Shown here: positions 1 to 8,618 of the stretch, one piece after another
How positions within the stretch are numbered: the first letter of the stretch is position 1
How the letters are laid out: each line of letters begins with the position of its first letter
Assembly: GCF_014836415.1 (NCBI RefSeq)
Contig: NZ_JACSQY010000001.1
Span: 310,001 to 374,000, forward strand
Origin: Sporosarcina gallistercoris
GTDB taxonomy: Bacteria; Bacillota; Bacilli; Bacillales_A; Planococcaceae
Direction: 5' to 3'
DNA: 64,000 nucleotides
Position numbers and translations under genes: made by a program
The notes under the pieces: model-generated
The model's database searches: none
What the model was told of the DNA's origin: nothing
The model's input: only the letters and a program-made list of their open reading frames with translations

Positions 1-93
1 AATAGTTGCGATTAATCTCCTTATACAATTTTTGAATGCAGAAGGAGTTGTCTATGGACAAATTTATCACAACTTTTAGGGACAGGCAATTGT

Positions 94-1542
94 TTACGGC
101 ATTCGATTCCTACTAGGAGAGTGGGTGATAAAAGGTCTTGGTGTGTCTTTAGTCACCGGTTGGCGCAAGATTACTCGAAGCATCGCTTTCGGAAAAAATG
201 GCAGCGCCGGCCATAGGTATGGAACATTCAGCGGCTTCATTGAGCTTAGGTAATAGAACAATACCGCAAGCATTATGAAAAACCCTGGTGCGCCGGCTGC
301 TGCAGCCGCAATAAGTAAGGCGATCCTGAAAATCTTAGTGGTGATGCTCAATTCATAAGAAGGGATTGAAAATGTCAAAATGGCACTGACTGACACATAC
401 AAAACGACTTCCGGAGTAAACAGTCCCACGTCTATAGCCACTTGTCCAATAACAACGGCTGCAACAAGTCCCATGGCAGTTGTCATGGGAGTGGGTGTAT
501 GGATGGCCGCCATTCTTAACACTTCTATTCCTAAGTCGGCAAGTAACAACTGGACAAACAATGGAACTGCGCCAGGATCATCCGGACCAATATAATGCAA
601 AAATTGAGGAATGTGTTGTGTGTTCGTTGCGAGTAAATACCAAAATGGCAGTAATAGAAGGCTGAAAATCGCCCCGGCCATGCGGATCATCCTAACAAAT
701 GTCCCAATGAAGGGCGCCTGCCGATATTCCTCCGCATGTTGCATATGATCGAAAATGGTGGTCGGCACGAGGATAGCAGATGGAGAAGTATCGACTACAA
801 GAGCAATATGACCTTCCAACAGATGCGCTGCGCAAATGTCAGGTCGTTCAGTGTATCGAACAAATGGCATCGGATTAAACCTTTGCTTGAATAAAAACTC
901 TTCTAGGGACTTATCCGTCATCGTTAAGCCATCTGTTTCAATTTCATCCATTCTTTTACGGATTCCGTCCAATATATCTTCATTGACCGCTCCTTTGATA
1001 TAGGAAATAGCCACATCTGTTTTCCCGACTGCAGATACTTTATGCATTTCAAAACGTAGTTCAGGTGTCCGTAATCTTCGTCTGATCAACGTTGTGTTTT
1101 GAAGAATATTTTCCGTAAACCCGTCCCGCGATCCACGGATTACTTTTTCATTATCCGGCTCTTCCGGCTGTCTCCCTGGATAACTTCTAATATCAATGAG
1201 AAAAGTGAAACCATCCTCGGTCACAAATCCCGCGAGTCCACTCAATATCGATGTTAGAAATTCATCACGACTTTTAGGCTGCTCCACTGCGTGATAAGGG
1301 AAGTAAGAGAGCAGCTTCTCACCTGAATGGTGAGAAGCTTCATCCCCTCTGTCTGCATCTTGCATTTCGGTTAATAACGTGGTGATGGTCTGCCCGTCAA
1401 CTAGCCCGTTGATATACAGTAGGAGAACAGGCATTTCCCATAAATGAATTTCCCGTAAAGTGGCATCAAATGTTTCGCCTGTTCCAAACTTATCGACAAA
1501 CCAAGCTTCTGCTTCCGTCTTAGATGTAAATAATGGATTCAT
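94..1542 (-). CDS. spoVAF: SpoVAF, spore germination protein of the GerA-A family
   Basis: This 482-residue protein belongs to the GerAA/SpoVAF family, whose members sit in the inner spore membrane and take part in germination. A soluble N-terminal region of about 280 residues precedes a hydrophobic half with several membrane segments from about residue 285. The run EGHIALVVDTSPS followed by TTIFDHMQHAEEYRQ is typical of the family just before the first membrane helix. The start codon abuts the sigF stop codon (TAAATG), and a GAGGG sequence inside the end of sigF can serve as ribosome site. In B. subtilis spoVAF closes the spoVA operon, and spoVAA to spoVAE lie between it and sigF; here they are absent. 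A GerA-type receptor A subunit is the alternative, but the position next to sigF favours SpoVAF. Confidence 0.9.
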   Translation of the reverse strand: MNPLFTSKTEAEAWFVDKFGTGETFDATLREIHLWEMPVLLLYINGLVDGQTITTLLTEMQDADRGDEASHHSGEKLLSYFPYHAVEQPKSRDEFLTSILSGLAGFVTEDGFTFLIDIRSYPGRQPEEPDNEKVIRGSRDGFTENILQNTTLIRRRLRTPELRFEMHKVSAVGKTDVAISYIKGAVNEDILDGIRKRMDEIETDGLTMTDKSLEEFLFKQRFNPMPFVRYTERPDICAAHLLEGHIALVVDTSPSAILVPTTIFDHMQHAEEYRQAPFIGTFVRMIRMAGAIFSLLLLPFWYLLATNTQHIPQFLHYIGPDDPGAVPLFVQLLLADLGIEVLRMAAIHTPTPMTTAMGLVAAVVIGQVAIDVGLFTPEVVLYVSVSAILTFSIPSYELSITTKIFRIALLIAAAAAGAPGFFIMLAVLFYYLSSMKPLNVPYLWPALPFFPKAMLRVILRQPVTKDTPRPFITHSPSRNRMP

Positions 1543-2334
1543 TTACCGATCAGCCCTCGCTTTATCTAACGTCTCTTCTACACTGGCACCCATCCATGTT
1601 TTCAGCTGAGATAGTATTTTCTTTTCCAGACGTGATACTTGGACTTGGGAAATCCCAATCCTTTCTGCAATGTCACTCTGGGTGCAATCCAAGTAATATC
1701 GCATGTAAATAATTGTCTGATCTCGTTTATTTAGTTTTGAGACGACATCCCTTAACGGAATATGGTCAAACAGCCTCGTAGAACGGTCGTCTTTGAGCTG
1801 GTCCATCAGAGTCAAACTATCGCCGTCACTGTCATATAACTGCTCATGTAACGATGCTGGATCGCGTAAGGCATCAGACGCCAATATGATTTCATCAATC
1901 GTTACTTCCAGTGTTTCTGCTAGCTCGGATATTGAGGGGGACGTCCCGTGTTCTTTGACATAACTATCTGTCGCATGTCTGATTTTAAAACTGAGTTCAC
2001 GAATCGAACGGCTCACCTTCACCATTCCGTCGTCCCGAAGGAACCGTTGTATTTCTCCTACAATCATCGGCACTGCGTATGTCGAAAACTTTACTTCGTA
2101 GGATAGATCGAATTTATCAATCGATTTCATGAGACCGATACAGCCGATTTGAAACAGATCCTCCAAGTCTGCACCACGCGAAGCGAACCGCTGAACAATT
2201 GACCAGACGAGGCGTGTATTCCCCTCCACCATACGTCTGCGGGATTCCTTATCGCCTGATTGGGACTGTTGAATCAGCATGCGCATTTCCTCTTGGGATA
2301 GAAGTGCTCCGTTTTTTTCAACAGACATTTCCAT
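1543..2334 (-). CDS. sigF: RNA polymerase sigma-F factor
   Basis: This 263-residue sigma-70 family factor is the first forespore-specific sigma factor. Region 2 is visible as DLFQIGCIGLMKSIDKFD followed by FSTYAVPMIVGEIQRFLRDD, and region 4 carries the helix-turn-helix TQSDIAERIGISQVQVSRLEK near the C-terminus. The gene lies 3 bp downstream of spoIIAB in the order spoIIAA-spoIIAB-sigF, the standard operon in which SpoIIAB holds the factor inactive until SpoIIAA is dephosphorylated. A GAGGTGA ribosome site precedes the ATG. Identity is secured by both sequence and context. Confidence 0.98.
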   Translation of the reverse strand: MEMSVEKNGALLSQEEMRMLIQQSQSGDKESRRRMVEGNTRLVWSIVQRFASRGADLEDLFQIGCIGLMKSIDKFDLSYEVKFSTYAVPMIVGEIQRFLRDDGMVKVSRSIRELSFKIRHATDSYVKEHGTSPSISELAETLEVTIDEIILASDALRDPASLHEQLYDSDGDSLTLMDQLKDDRSTRLFDHIPLRDVVSKLNKRDQTIIYMRYYLDCTQSDIAERIGISQVQVSRLEKKILSQLKTWMGASVEETLDKARADR

Positions 2335-2337
2335 AGG

Positions 2338-2784
2338 TCACCTCATTCTGCTTTTTTCCGTGACCGGAGAAAATGTTTTTTCAAACCGTACGACAGTCCC
2401 TTGTCCAATAGCAGATTCAACCGACAAATTGTCAGCAAAACTTTCCATGATCGTAAACCCCATCCCGGATCTTTCTAGTAATGGTTTCGTTGTAAACATC
2501 GGTTCCATCGCCTGGTCCACATCGAATATCCCATTCCCCTCATCCGAAACAGTCATCGTTACTTTGCTATCTTCGATTTTCGCATGGATAGTCACTTCTC
2601 GTTTCCCATCACAGTCATATCCATGAATAATTGCATTCGTCACAGCTTCAGACACTATTGTTTTAAATTCGGATAACTCTTCAATCGTCGGATCTAAAGG
2701 TGTTATGAAACACGTCATCGTCATTCTAGCCAATGCTTCGTTCTCCTCAATTGCGACAAATGACAATGTCATCTCATTGTTCAT
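2338..2784 (-). CDS. spoIIAB: SpoIIAB, anti-sigma F factor (serine kinase)
   Basis: SpoIIAB binds and inhibits SigF and phosphorylates SpoIIAA. It is a GHKL-type kinase: the N box is EAVTNAIIHGYD, G1 is DEGNGI and G2 is RSGMGFTIM. A longer reading frame exists upstream, but the ATG at 2784 has a strong GGAGGGG ribosome site 6 bases upstream and gives the usual N-terminus (MNNEMTL), so 148 residues is preferred. The start overlaps the end of spoIIAA by 11 bp, which suggests translational coupling. Confidence 0.97.
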   Translation of the reverse strand: MNNEMTLSFVAIEENEALARMTMTCFITPLDPTIEELSEFKTIVSEAVTNAIIHGYDCDGKREVTIHAKIEDSKVTMTVSDEGNGIFDVDQAMEPMFTTKPLLERSGMGFTIMESFADNLSVESAIGQGTVVRFEKTFSPVTEKSRMR

Positions 2785-3127
2785 GTAAAACCCCTCCGAT
2801 TTCACCTATAGCTTTTTCTACGGTGCAATGCCTCACCACTTCGCCAAGACCTGAGAATTGAAAAATCTTCTCCATTGTGCCAGAGGGATTCAATATGAGA
2901 GTCTCGCCATTTTGCGGAGAAAGATCTCTCATTCTCCCTAAAATCAATCCAATCCCCGAACTATCCATAAATCCAAGATGCGTCAGATCCCATATAACAC
3001 CATGCACTTTCCCACTAAAGATTTCCGATGAAATTTGTGTTCGGATGCGATTGGCTTCATGATTCCCTAATTCTCCGCGCAACGTCACAACAATGATGCC
3101 ATTTTTTGTAATTGCTATATCTGTCAT
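2774..3127 (-). CDS. spoIIAA: SpoIIAA, anti-sigma F factor antagonist
   Basis: This 117-residue STAS-domain protein releases SigF from SpoIIAB in its unphosphorylated form. The motif MDSSGIGLILGRM contains the serine pair around residues 56-57 where SpoIIAB phosphorylates the family and SpoIIE later removes the phosphate. The ATG follows a strong AAGGAGGGA site. It is the first gene of its operon: a terminator of the upstream pdp gene and a sigma-H-like promoter lie before it, and the dacF gene that precedes it in B. subtilis is missing. Confidence 0.97.
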   Translation of the reverse strand: MTDIAITKNGIIVVTLRGELGNHEANRIRTQISSEIFSGKVHGVIWDLTHLGFMDSSGIGLILGRMRDLSPQNGETLILNPSGTMEKIFQFSGLGEVVRHCTVEKAIGEIGGVLHEQ

Positions 3128-3152
3128 CGTTAATCCCTCCTTCTCGCCAACT

Positions 3153-3180
3153 ATTCAACGGAGGGAACGCGGAACCCTTC
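3153..3180 (-). promoter_or_regulatory. Sigma-H-like promoter of the spoIIA operon
   Basis: On the minus strand the sequence reads GAAGGGTTC, 12 bases, then GTTGAAT. This fits the Spo0H consensus RNAGGAWWW-N11/12-RNNGAAT with one or two mismatches in the -35 part. It ends about 26 bp before the spoIIAA start. The spoIIA operon is known to be sigma-H dependent in B. subtilis, so position and sequence agree. No mapped transcription start is available. Confidence 0.65.
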
Positions 3181-3187
3181 TTCGTGA

Positions 3188-3207
3188 CAAAACTAGTCAA
3201 AACTAGT
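3188..3207. repeat. Perfect 10-bp tandem repeat upstream of the spoIIA promoter
   Basis: The unit caaaactagt occurs twice without a gap, just upstream of the sigma-H-like -35 element. Next to it, the minus strand reads TTGTCACGAA, which resembles a Spo0A box with two extra bases. The placement suits an activator site, but the function is inferred. Confidence 0.5.
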
Positions 3208-3293
3208 GTCCACGTAACATGAACCGACATTAGGACTTACAGGGAGCATGTCCAAAATTGGCAGTCTTTAGACGACTATTCTATTTTCGGTAA

Positions 3294-3331
3294 CAAAAAA
3301 AGCACCGTTCACAGAAATCGTGATCGGTGCT
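3294..3331 (-). terminator. Terminator downstream of pdp
   Basis: On the minus strand the stem halves AGCACCGATCACG and GTGAACGGTGCT pair imperfectly and are followed by a run of seven T. It separates the pdp-deoB transcript from the spoIIA operon. Confidence 0.85.
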
Positions 3332-3362
3332 TTACTCATGTATGACTTTAGCTGTCCATTTT

Positions 3363-4664
3363 TCAATCCATCACTTTATGAATCAGTTTAGGACGTTCCG
3401 GAGCATGTTGTGCAATGTGAATATGATCGAGCAGTAAACTTTCCGTCTGTAGGATGTTTTCTGTATTCGAGTGAATGACAGCAATCGTCTCCCCTGATTT
3501 TACAGCATCCCCGATTTTTTTCTTCAGGACAATGCCGACCGCCAAGTCGATATCGTCTTCTTTCGTTGCTCTGCCAGCTCCGAGAAGCATAGCTGCAACG
3601 CCGATTTCATCCGCTTCCATCTTTGTTATAAAACCAGTTGTTGTCGATTTCACTTCAATTTGATATGCAGCTTTCGGCAATAACTCCGGATTTTTCACTA
3701 TTTCAGGATTTCCTCCTTGTGCTTCAAGGAACTTACTAAACAACTCAAGTGCAGAGCCGTCTTGAATAACCTGATTCAACTGATTGCGAGCGTCTTTTGT
3801 ATCTTTTGCTTTTTCACCGGCAATTAACATTTTACTCCCTAGAACAAGGCACAACTCCGTTAAATCCTCCGGTCCTTCACCGTTCAATGTATCGATCGCT
3901 TCTTTCACTTCCAGAGCATTCCCGATCGCATATCCAAGTGGTTGGCTCATATCTGAAATAACAGCCATTGTATTACGACCCACTTCTCTACCGATCGCTA
4001 CCATCGACCGGGCAAGTGCTTCTGCATCTTCAGTCGTTTTCATGAACGCACCATCACCGGTTTTCACGTCCAACACAATCGCATCCGCACCTGCTGCAAT
4101 CTTTTTACTCATAATGGAACTTGCAATGAGCGGAATGCTGTCTACTGTTGCGGTTACATCACGGAGAGCATAAAGCTTTTTATCGGCAGGTGTTAAATTA
4201 CCGCTTTGTCCAATAACCGCTAACTTTAAATCGTTTACTTGTTTCACAAACTCTTCTTCCGTAATTTCGACATGGAATCCTTCAATTGCTTCCAGCTTGT
4301 CAAGCGTCCCCCCTGTATGTCCAAGCCCTCGTCCACTCATTTTGGCAACAGGCACTCCACACGCAGCTACGAGTGGTGCCAGGATCAGCGTCGTTGTATC
4401 TCCAACGCCTCCTGTAGAATGTTTGTCGACTTTAATGCCTTCAATTGCCGATAAATCGATCTGATCACCGGAATTGACCATCGCCATCGTCAAGTAGCCT
4501 TGCTCTTCTGCATCCATGTCCGAAAAGTACGTAGCCATCAGAAAAGCGCTCGCTTGATAATCGGTGATAGAGCCATCGGTGTAGCCATTGACAAAAAAAC
4601 GAATTTCTTCTTCAGACAATTTCTCTCCATCTCTTTTTTTCTGAATCACATCGACCATTCTCAT
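3363..4664 (-). CDS. pdp: Pyrimidine-nucleoside phosphorylase
   Basis: The enzyme splits uridine, thymidine and deoxyuridine with phosphate into the base and (deoxy)ribose 1-phosphate. The phosphate-binding motif KHSTGGVGD lies at about residues 81-89 and [17 protein letters not shown] follows, both characteristic of the thymidine/pyrimidine phosphorylase family. The reading frame continues to a GTG at 4673 that overlaps the deoB stop, but family members begin at MRMVD, so the ATG at 4664 (433 residues) is preferred; the choice is not certain. Its sugar phosphate product is the substrate of DeoB, the gene just upstream, so the pair forms a nucleoside salvage unit. In B. subtilis a purine phosphorylase (pupG) occupies this place. 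Confidence 0.95.
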   Translation of the reverse strand: MRMVDVIQKKRDGEKLSEEEIRFFVNGYTDGSITDYQASAFLMATYFSDMDAEEQGYLTMAMVNSGDQIDLSAIEGIKVDKHSTGGVGDTTTLILAPLVAACGVPVAKMSGRGLGHTGGTLDKLEAIEGFHVEITEEEFVKQVNDLKLAVIGQSGNLTPADKKLYALRDVTATVDSIPLIASSIMSKKIAAGADAIVLDVKTGDGAFMKTTEDAEALARSMVAIGREVGRNTMAVISDMSQPLGYAIGNALEVKEAIDTLNGEGPEDLTELCLVLGSKMLIAGEKAKDTKDARNQLNQVIQDGSALELFSKFLEAQGGNPEIVKNPELLPKAAYQIEVKSTTTGFITKMEADEIGVAAMLLGAGRATKEDDIDLAVGIVLKKKIGDAVKSGETIAVIHSNTENILQTESLLLDHIHIAQHAPERPKLIHKVMD

Positions 4665-4669
4665 TCTGA

Positions 4670-5869
4670 TCACCGTGCCTTCTCTATTAATGATTGTAAA
4701 AAGCTCTCTCCGAATTCCGGCGCTTTCGCTTCAAAATTCTCCGCAATAGTTGCTCCGATATCTGCAAAAGTCTTACGTAGCGGAAGCGTACCACCACTTA
4801 TAAAACGCGGAGAGTACACGAGTAACGGAACAAATTCCCGGGTATGATCTGTACCTTCATGAACCGGATCGTTCCCATGATCAGCAGTGATGACCAGCAA
4901 ATCATCGGGTTTCAAACGGCTCATTATTTCAGGCATCCTTGCATCAAATTCCTGGAGTGCCAGTCCATAACCGAGCGGATCACGACGGTGTCCGAACAGC
5001 GCGTCAAAATCCACTAGATTTGTAAAACTCAATCCTTCAAAATCCGTATCCATTTCAATTAGAAGCTTATCGACACCGTCCATATTACTCTTTGTACGCA
5101 CCGCTTTAGTCACACCTTCATTATTGAAGATGTCCGAAATTTTACCCACTGCAACCACATCTTTTCCGATGTCTTGTAATGCATTCATAACTGTAGGCGA
5201 AAATGGTTTAAGCGCGTAATCATGACGATTCGAAGTTCGTGTAAAGTTTCCAGGTTCTCCGATAAATGGACGCGCAATGATACGACCAACTAGAAATTCC
5301 GGCTGAAGTGTCAGTTCGCGGGCAATTTTACAAATACGATATTGCTCATCAATCGGAATAATATCCTCATGTGCTGCAATTTGAAGGACCGGATCAGCAG
5401 AGGTGTACACAATGAGCGCTCCCGTTTCCATATGCTCTTTTCCGTACTCTTCAATAACTGCCGTCCCGCTAGCCGGTTCGTTACAAATCACTTTACGGCC
5501 TGTCCGTTTTTCCAACTCTTCAATGAGTTCAGAGGGAAATCCATTTGGATAGACTTTAAATGGTTGTTCAATATTAAGACCCATCATTTCCCAATGTCCG
5601 GTCATCGTATCTTTACCGACAGAGGCTTCCTGCATTTTACCGTACAGTGCGATAGGAGCCTGCTCTTCAGGAACACCTTGTATTTTTTTAATATTGGATA
5701 AGCCCATCCGAGCGAGGTTTGGCATATGCAGACCGTTCTCCATATGTTCTCCGATATGACCGAGCGTATCAGCTCCTTCATCTCCAAACAAATGTGCGTC
5801 CGGCGCTTCTCCAATACCGACCGAATCGAGAACGATCAAGTGAATTCTTTTAAATGGTTGTGTAGTCAT
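4670..5869 (-). CDS. deoB: Phosphopentomutase
   Basis: DeoB converts (deoxy)ribose 1-phosphate to the 5-phosphate, linking nucleoside breakdown to central metabolism. The 399-residue protein shows the alkaline-phosphatase superfamily metal ligands: the N-terminal [12 protein letters not shown] and the C-terminal ITADHGNDP and [10 protein letters not shown]. The cap domain in the middle is of normal length. The start has a GGAGG site 8 bases upstream. It is followed by pdp within a few bases and preceded by xerD, as in the xerD-drm arrangement of B. subtilis. Confidence 0.97.
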   Translation of the reverse strand: MTTQPFKRIHLIVLDSVGIGEAPDAHLFGDEGADTLGHIGEHMENGLHMPNLARMGLSNIKKIQGVPEEQAPIALYGKMQEASVGKDTMTGHWEMMGLNIEQPFKVYPNGFPSELIEELEKRTGRKVICNEPASGTAVIEEYGKEHMETGALIVYTSADPVLQIAAHEDIIPIDEQYRICKIARELTLQPEFLVGRIIARPFIGEPGNFTRTSNRHDYALKPFSPTVMNALQDIGKDVVAVGKISDIFNNEGVTKAVRTKSNMDGVDKLLIEMDTDFEGLSFTNLVDFDALFGHRRDPLGYGLALQEFDARMPEIMSRLKPDDLLVITADHGNDPVHEGTDHTREFVPLLVYSPRFISGGTLPLRKTFADIGATIAENFEAKAPEFGESFLQSLIEKAR

Positions 5870-5895
5870 TTGAATTGCCTCCTAAAATTATATGA

Positions 5896-6792
5896 TTATG
5901 CTCTTGGATGAAACTGACTGTACACATCCTTCAGTCGCGTGCGGCTGACATGTGTATATATTTGAGTCGTTGAAATATCAGCATGTCCGAGCATTTCCTG
6001 TACAGCCCGAAGATCCGCGCCATTTTCAACAAGATGTGTGGCGAACGAATGACGCAACATGTGAGGAGTTAACTTTTGAGTCAACCCCGATTTTTTTGAG
6101 ACTTCTTGCAAAAGACTCCATATGCTCTGACGTGTCAGCCGCCCTCCTCTGGCATTTAAGAAGAGCGCATCTTTTTCTCCACTAGAAGAAACAAACTCCG
6201 GTCTTACGAGTTCAAGATAGTTTGTACACGCTTTCACTGCAGTGTTCCCTAAAGGTATGATCCGTTCTTTACTCCCTTTACCGAAAACGCGGACAAATCC
6301 CATCGTTAAATTGATGTCATCCGCATTCATCCCTATTAGTTCACTTACCCTCATTCCTGTTCCGTATAACAGTTCAAGAATGGCAGTGTCCCGGATACTT
6401 TGCGGGGTCGCTATGCCAACTGATTGGATGAGCTTATCAATAACAGATACGGAAAGAACACGCGGCAATTTCTTTTCCAGCTTTGGCTGTTCCAGGTGCA
6501 CCGTAGGATCTGTGTCTGATACTTTGTCCCTCAGCATAAACTGATGAAAGGAACGGATGGATGAGATGTGTCTGGAAATGGTCCTTGAGGACTTCCCTTG
6601 TTCTTTCAACTGGTGTAAGTAGTTTGTAATCTGTTGTTGGTCAATCGTATCTGCTGGTGTGAGGTTCGATGCTAGCCAGCCCGTATATGCGGTTAAGTCC
6701 CGTTTGTAAGAAGAGATCGTATTGTCTGCCAACTGCCGTTCGACCTTTAAAAAGTGCAAGTAATCTTGAAGAGCGAATTGCAAGTCTGTCAC
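5896..6792 (-). CDS. xerD: Tyrosine recombinase XerD
   Basis: XerD acts with a partner recombinase at the dif site to resolve chromosome dimers. The 298-residue protein has an N-terminal SAM-like DNA-binding domain and a C-terminal catalytic domain with GTGMRVSEL (first Arg), GKGSKERIIP (Lys), HMLRHSFATHL (His-x-x-Arg), GHADISTTQIYTH (His and nucleophilic Tyr). It starts at GTG without a clear Shine-Dalgarno sequence, and an in-frame stop lies shortly upstream, so the start is less certain than the identity. The position between fur and deoB is conserved. Confidence 0.96.
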   Translation of the reverse strand: MTDLQFALQDYLHFLKVERQLADNTISSYKRDLTAYTGWLASNLTPADTIDQQQITNYLHQLKEQGKSSRTISRHISSIRSFHQFMLRDKVSDTDPTVHLEQPKLEKKLPRVLSVSVIDKLIQSVGIATPQSIRDTAILELLYGTGMRVSELIGMNADDINLTMGFVRVFGKGSKERIIPLGNTAVKACTNYLELVRPEFVSSSGEKDALFLNARGGRLTRQSIWSLLQEVSKKSGLTQKLTPHMLRHSFATHLVENGADLRAVQEMLGHADISTTQIYTHVSRTRLKDVYSQFHPRA

Positions 6793-6896
6793 ATGATTCG
6801 GTTGTCTGATACCACAGCGTTAGGCTGCAGACACAGACTCCTTCCCTCCTTTTTCAACAGAAACGCTAAAAGAGGACAGCATGCTGCCGCCCTCTC

Positions 6897-7355
6897 TCAC
6901 TTTCCCTTTGTATCCCCCTCGGATTTACAACGTTTGCAAATCCCGTGGAAGGTGAGCCAATGATCTTTGACTGTAAATCCAAACCGTTTTTCAACGACTT
7001 TTTCTACCTCACCGAGAAGGTCTTCTTGAATTTCATCGACTGCTCCGCATTCGATGCATATTAGATGATGGTGGAACCTCGCAGCCCCTTCTTTACGCAG
7101 ATCATAACGCGCAACGCCATCTCCAAAATTAATTTTGTTTACGACTTTCAATTCTGTTAACAATTCTAGTGTTCTATAAACAGTTGCTAGACCTATTTCT
7201 GGAGCTTTTTCTTTAACGAGCAAAAACACATCTTCTGCACTTAGATGGTCTGCCTCATTTTCCAAAAGCACCATGACTGTAGCTTCCCGTTGAGGCGTCA
7301 ATTTATAGCTGGCCCCATGTAATTGTTTTTTTATGCGTTCAATACGGCTTTCCAT
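6897..7355 (-). CDS. fur: Ferric uptake regulator family repressor
   Basis: This 152-residue Fur-family protein has an N-terminal winged helix (LTPQREATVMVL, then GLATVYRTLELL) and a C-terminal metal-binding and dimerisation domain (HHHLICIECG and GICKRCK, two CxxC pairs for structural zinc). Fur, PerR and Zur share this plan. The place beside xerD is that of Fur in B. subtilis, which favours iron regulation. A GAGGGGGG ribosome site and a sigma-A promoter with TATAAT precede it. Confidence 0.88.
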   Translation of the reverse strand: MESRIERIKKQLHGASYKLTPQREATVMVLLENEADHLSAEDVFLLVKEKAPEIGLATVYRTLELLTELKVVNKINFGDGVARYDLRKEGAARFHHHLICIECGAVDEIQEDLLGEVEKVVEKRFGFTVKDHWLTFHGICKRCKSEGDTKGK

Positions 7356-7381
7356 AGGACGCCCCCCTCAAGAATGATTCT

Positions 7382-7411
7382 ATTATAGCAAACCGTCATT
7401 CGTTATGACAA
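7382..7411 (-). promoter_or_regulatory. Sigma-A promoter of fur
   Basis: On the minus strand TTGTCA and TATAAT are separated by 18 bases, ending about 26 bp before the fur ATG. I see no clear Fur box inside it. Confidence 0.65.
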
Positions 7412-7438
7412 TAGAAAGGAAACCGCCCTATAGCGCCT

Positions 7439-7954
7439 TTAACCTCCTAAGATACTGTATACAGCTTTGTCTGCAAAGAAAAGGACCACTCCCGCCCCGG
7501 CAATCATAAGGGGAATTCTGAGGTTATTGGTTCTCTTAACCGATTTGCGAGTGAAAAAAGGCGGTGAGAGCGTCCAACAGAATAGCAACACAAGAAAAGT
7601 CGCTAGCAATTTAAACGGAAACCACCATCCTGTATAAGCGAGCATATTCACTCCGCCGGCAAGAATGTGAGATGAGGCAAGCCCGAATAATACAGCTTTC
7701 AGTGCGCCTACTAGCATCACGAACAATCTGGTTCTCTTGGACAAAGACAGGACTATTGCCAAAACGTAAAAAGAAAGAACCGTTGCTAGTTGAATGAGTA
7801 AAGAAGCGGAACTGTTTTGCGCTGCCCGGCTATCGTAAAGCTGAACTAGAAATGTAAAATCCGCTTCAGGAATGCCTCGATAGAGTAACACGCCGCCTAT
7901 GTAACCTACTGCGAGTATCACAAACAATTGCAAGAACGATAACGAACGAACCAT
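7439..7954 (-). CDS. Five-helix membrane protein at the spoIIM position
   Basis: This 171-residue protein has about five hydrophobic segments (roughly residues 5-25, 52-71, 75-95, 108-130 and 146-166) separated by short basic loops. I do not recognise it from sequence alone. It lies between fur and nudF, where B. subtilis carries spoIIM, a mother-cell membrane protein of the DMP engulfment complex that also has about five helices but is longer (about 214 residues). A diverged SpoIIM is therefore the leading hypothesis, but the similarity is not obvious. The ATG at 7954 has a GGAGGTG site at good spacing; this site lies between the arms of an inverted repeat. Confidence 0.6.
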   Translation of the reverse strand: MVRSLSFLQLFVILAVGYIGGVLLYRGIPEADFTFLVQLYDSRAAQNSSASLLIQLATVLSFYVLAIVLSLSKRTRLFVMLVGALKAVLFGLASSHILAGGVNMLAYTGWWFPFKLLATFLVLLFCWTLSPPFFTRKSVKRTNNLRIPLMIAGAGVVLFFADKAVYSILGG

Positions 7955-7955
7955 A

Positions 7956-7996
7956 GACAAGCACCTCCGAATAGTTTGTACTACTCTATGCTTGTC
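7956..7996. promoter_or_regulatory. Inverted repeat around a ribosome site
   Basis: On the minus strand GACAAGC and GCTTGTC flank 27 bases that include the GGAGGTG ribosome site of the membrane protein gene; the second arm sits directly between the ribosome site and the start codon. In RNA, pairing would cover the translation start region. The stem is only 7 bp, so the effect is speculative. Confidence 0.3.
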
Positions 7997-8010
7997 CGGT
8001 TATAATTAGT

Positions 8011-8556
8011 TCAATTTTTCAGGAGTTCTTTTGTATACAGCACAGCAAAAGCAGTTTTCGCATCATATATCCTTCCATCTTTCATCATTTCCTCAGCTTC
8101 TTCAACAGTACATTCTTGAAGATTGATGAATTCATCATCATCACCTGCAATAGGGTTCTCCACTTTTTCCAAAGACTTCGCTAAATAGAGATGAATGATT
8201 TCGTCTGCAAACCCAGGGGAAGTCGCAAAAGACTGGACATATGTCAATTCGTTCGCTCGGTATCCTGTTTCTTCTTCTAACTCCCGGATCGCAGTTTTCT
8301 CAGGATCTTCTCCGGGCTCTATTTTCCCGGCAGGAATTTCGATGATGGTCCGTTCAAGAGCTTTTCTGAACTGTTCAACCAGAACGATGTTGCCTTCATC
8401 TGTAATGGCGATAATTGCGACGGCTCCAGGATGCTTGATAAGCTCTCGCTTTGCCCGTTTGCCGTCAGGCAGTTCGACTTCGTCCACACGCAGTTCAATA
8501 ATTTTCCCATTGAATAGCGTTTCACTTGCCACCGTTCGTTCTTCGAATTTCTTCAT
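8011..8556 (-). CDS. nudF: ADP-ribose pyrophosphatase (Nudix hydrolase)
   Basis: NudF hydrolyses ADP-ribose to AMP and ribose 5-phosphate. The Nudix box is complete (GKIEPGE, then RELEEETGY). The open frame runs 84 codons further upstream, but that part is low-quality sequence overlapping the divergent yqkF gene; the ATG at 8556 with a GGGGGA site gives the normal 181 residues and family N-terminus. It is divergently arranged with yqkF over 62 bp, as in B. subtilis. Confidence 0.95.
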   Translation of the reverse strand: MKKFEERTVASETLFNGKIIELRVDEVELPDGKRAKRELIKHPGAVAIIAITDEGNIVLVEQFRKALERTIIEIPAGKIEPGEDPEKTAIRELEEETGYRANELTYVQSFATSPGFADEIIHLYLAKSLEKVENPIAGDDDEFINLQECTVEEAEEMMKDGRIYDAKTAFAVLYTKELLKN

Positions 8557-8587
8557 AAGGTCCCCCACTTTCCTTCTTGTTTCGTCC

Positions 8588-8596
8588 AGTATACCA
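8588..8596 (-). promoter_or_regulatory. Extended -10 promoter of nudF
   Basis: On the minus strand TGGTATACT forms an extended -10 element in the 62-bp gap between nudF and yqkF, leaving a leader of about 30 bases. No good -35 is visible, which extended -10 promoters can tolerate. Confidence 0.45.
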
Positions 8597-8618
8597 TGGG
8601 AATTATGGAGGTGTTTGG

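Noticed and set aside
54..116. Tiny plus-strand frame (20 codons) starting at ATG after GAAGGAG
   Set aside because: The ribosome site is good, but the frame overlaps the end of spoVAF on the other strand, has no visible promoter and encodes nothing recognisable. The same bases also lie in a region downstream of spoVAF where a further minus-strand gene could begin outside the window.
6859..6893. Hairpin behind fur as terminator
   Set aside because: GAGGGCGGCAGC/GCTGTCCTC pairs imperfectly and the T tract is only four bases, so termination is doubtful.
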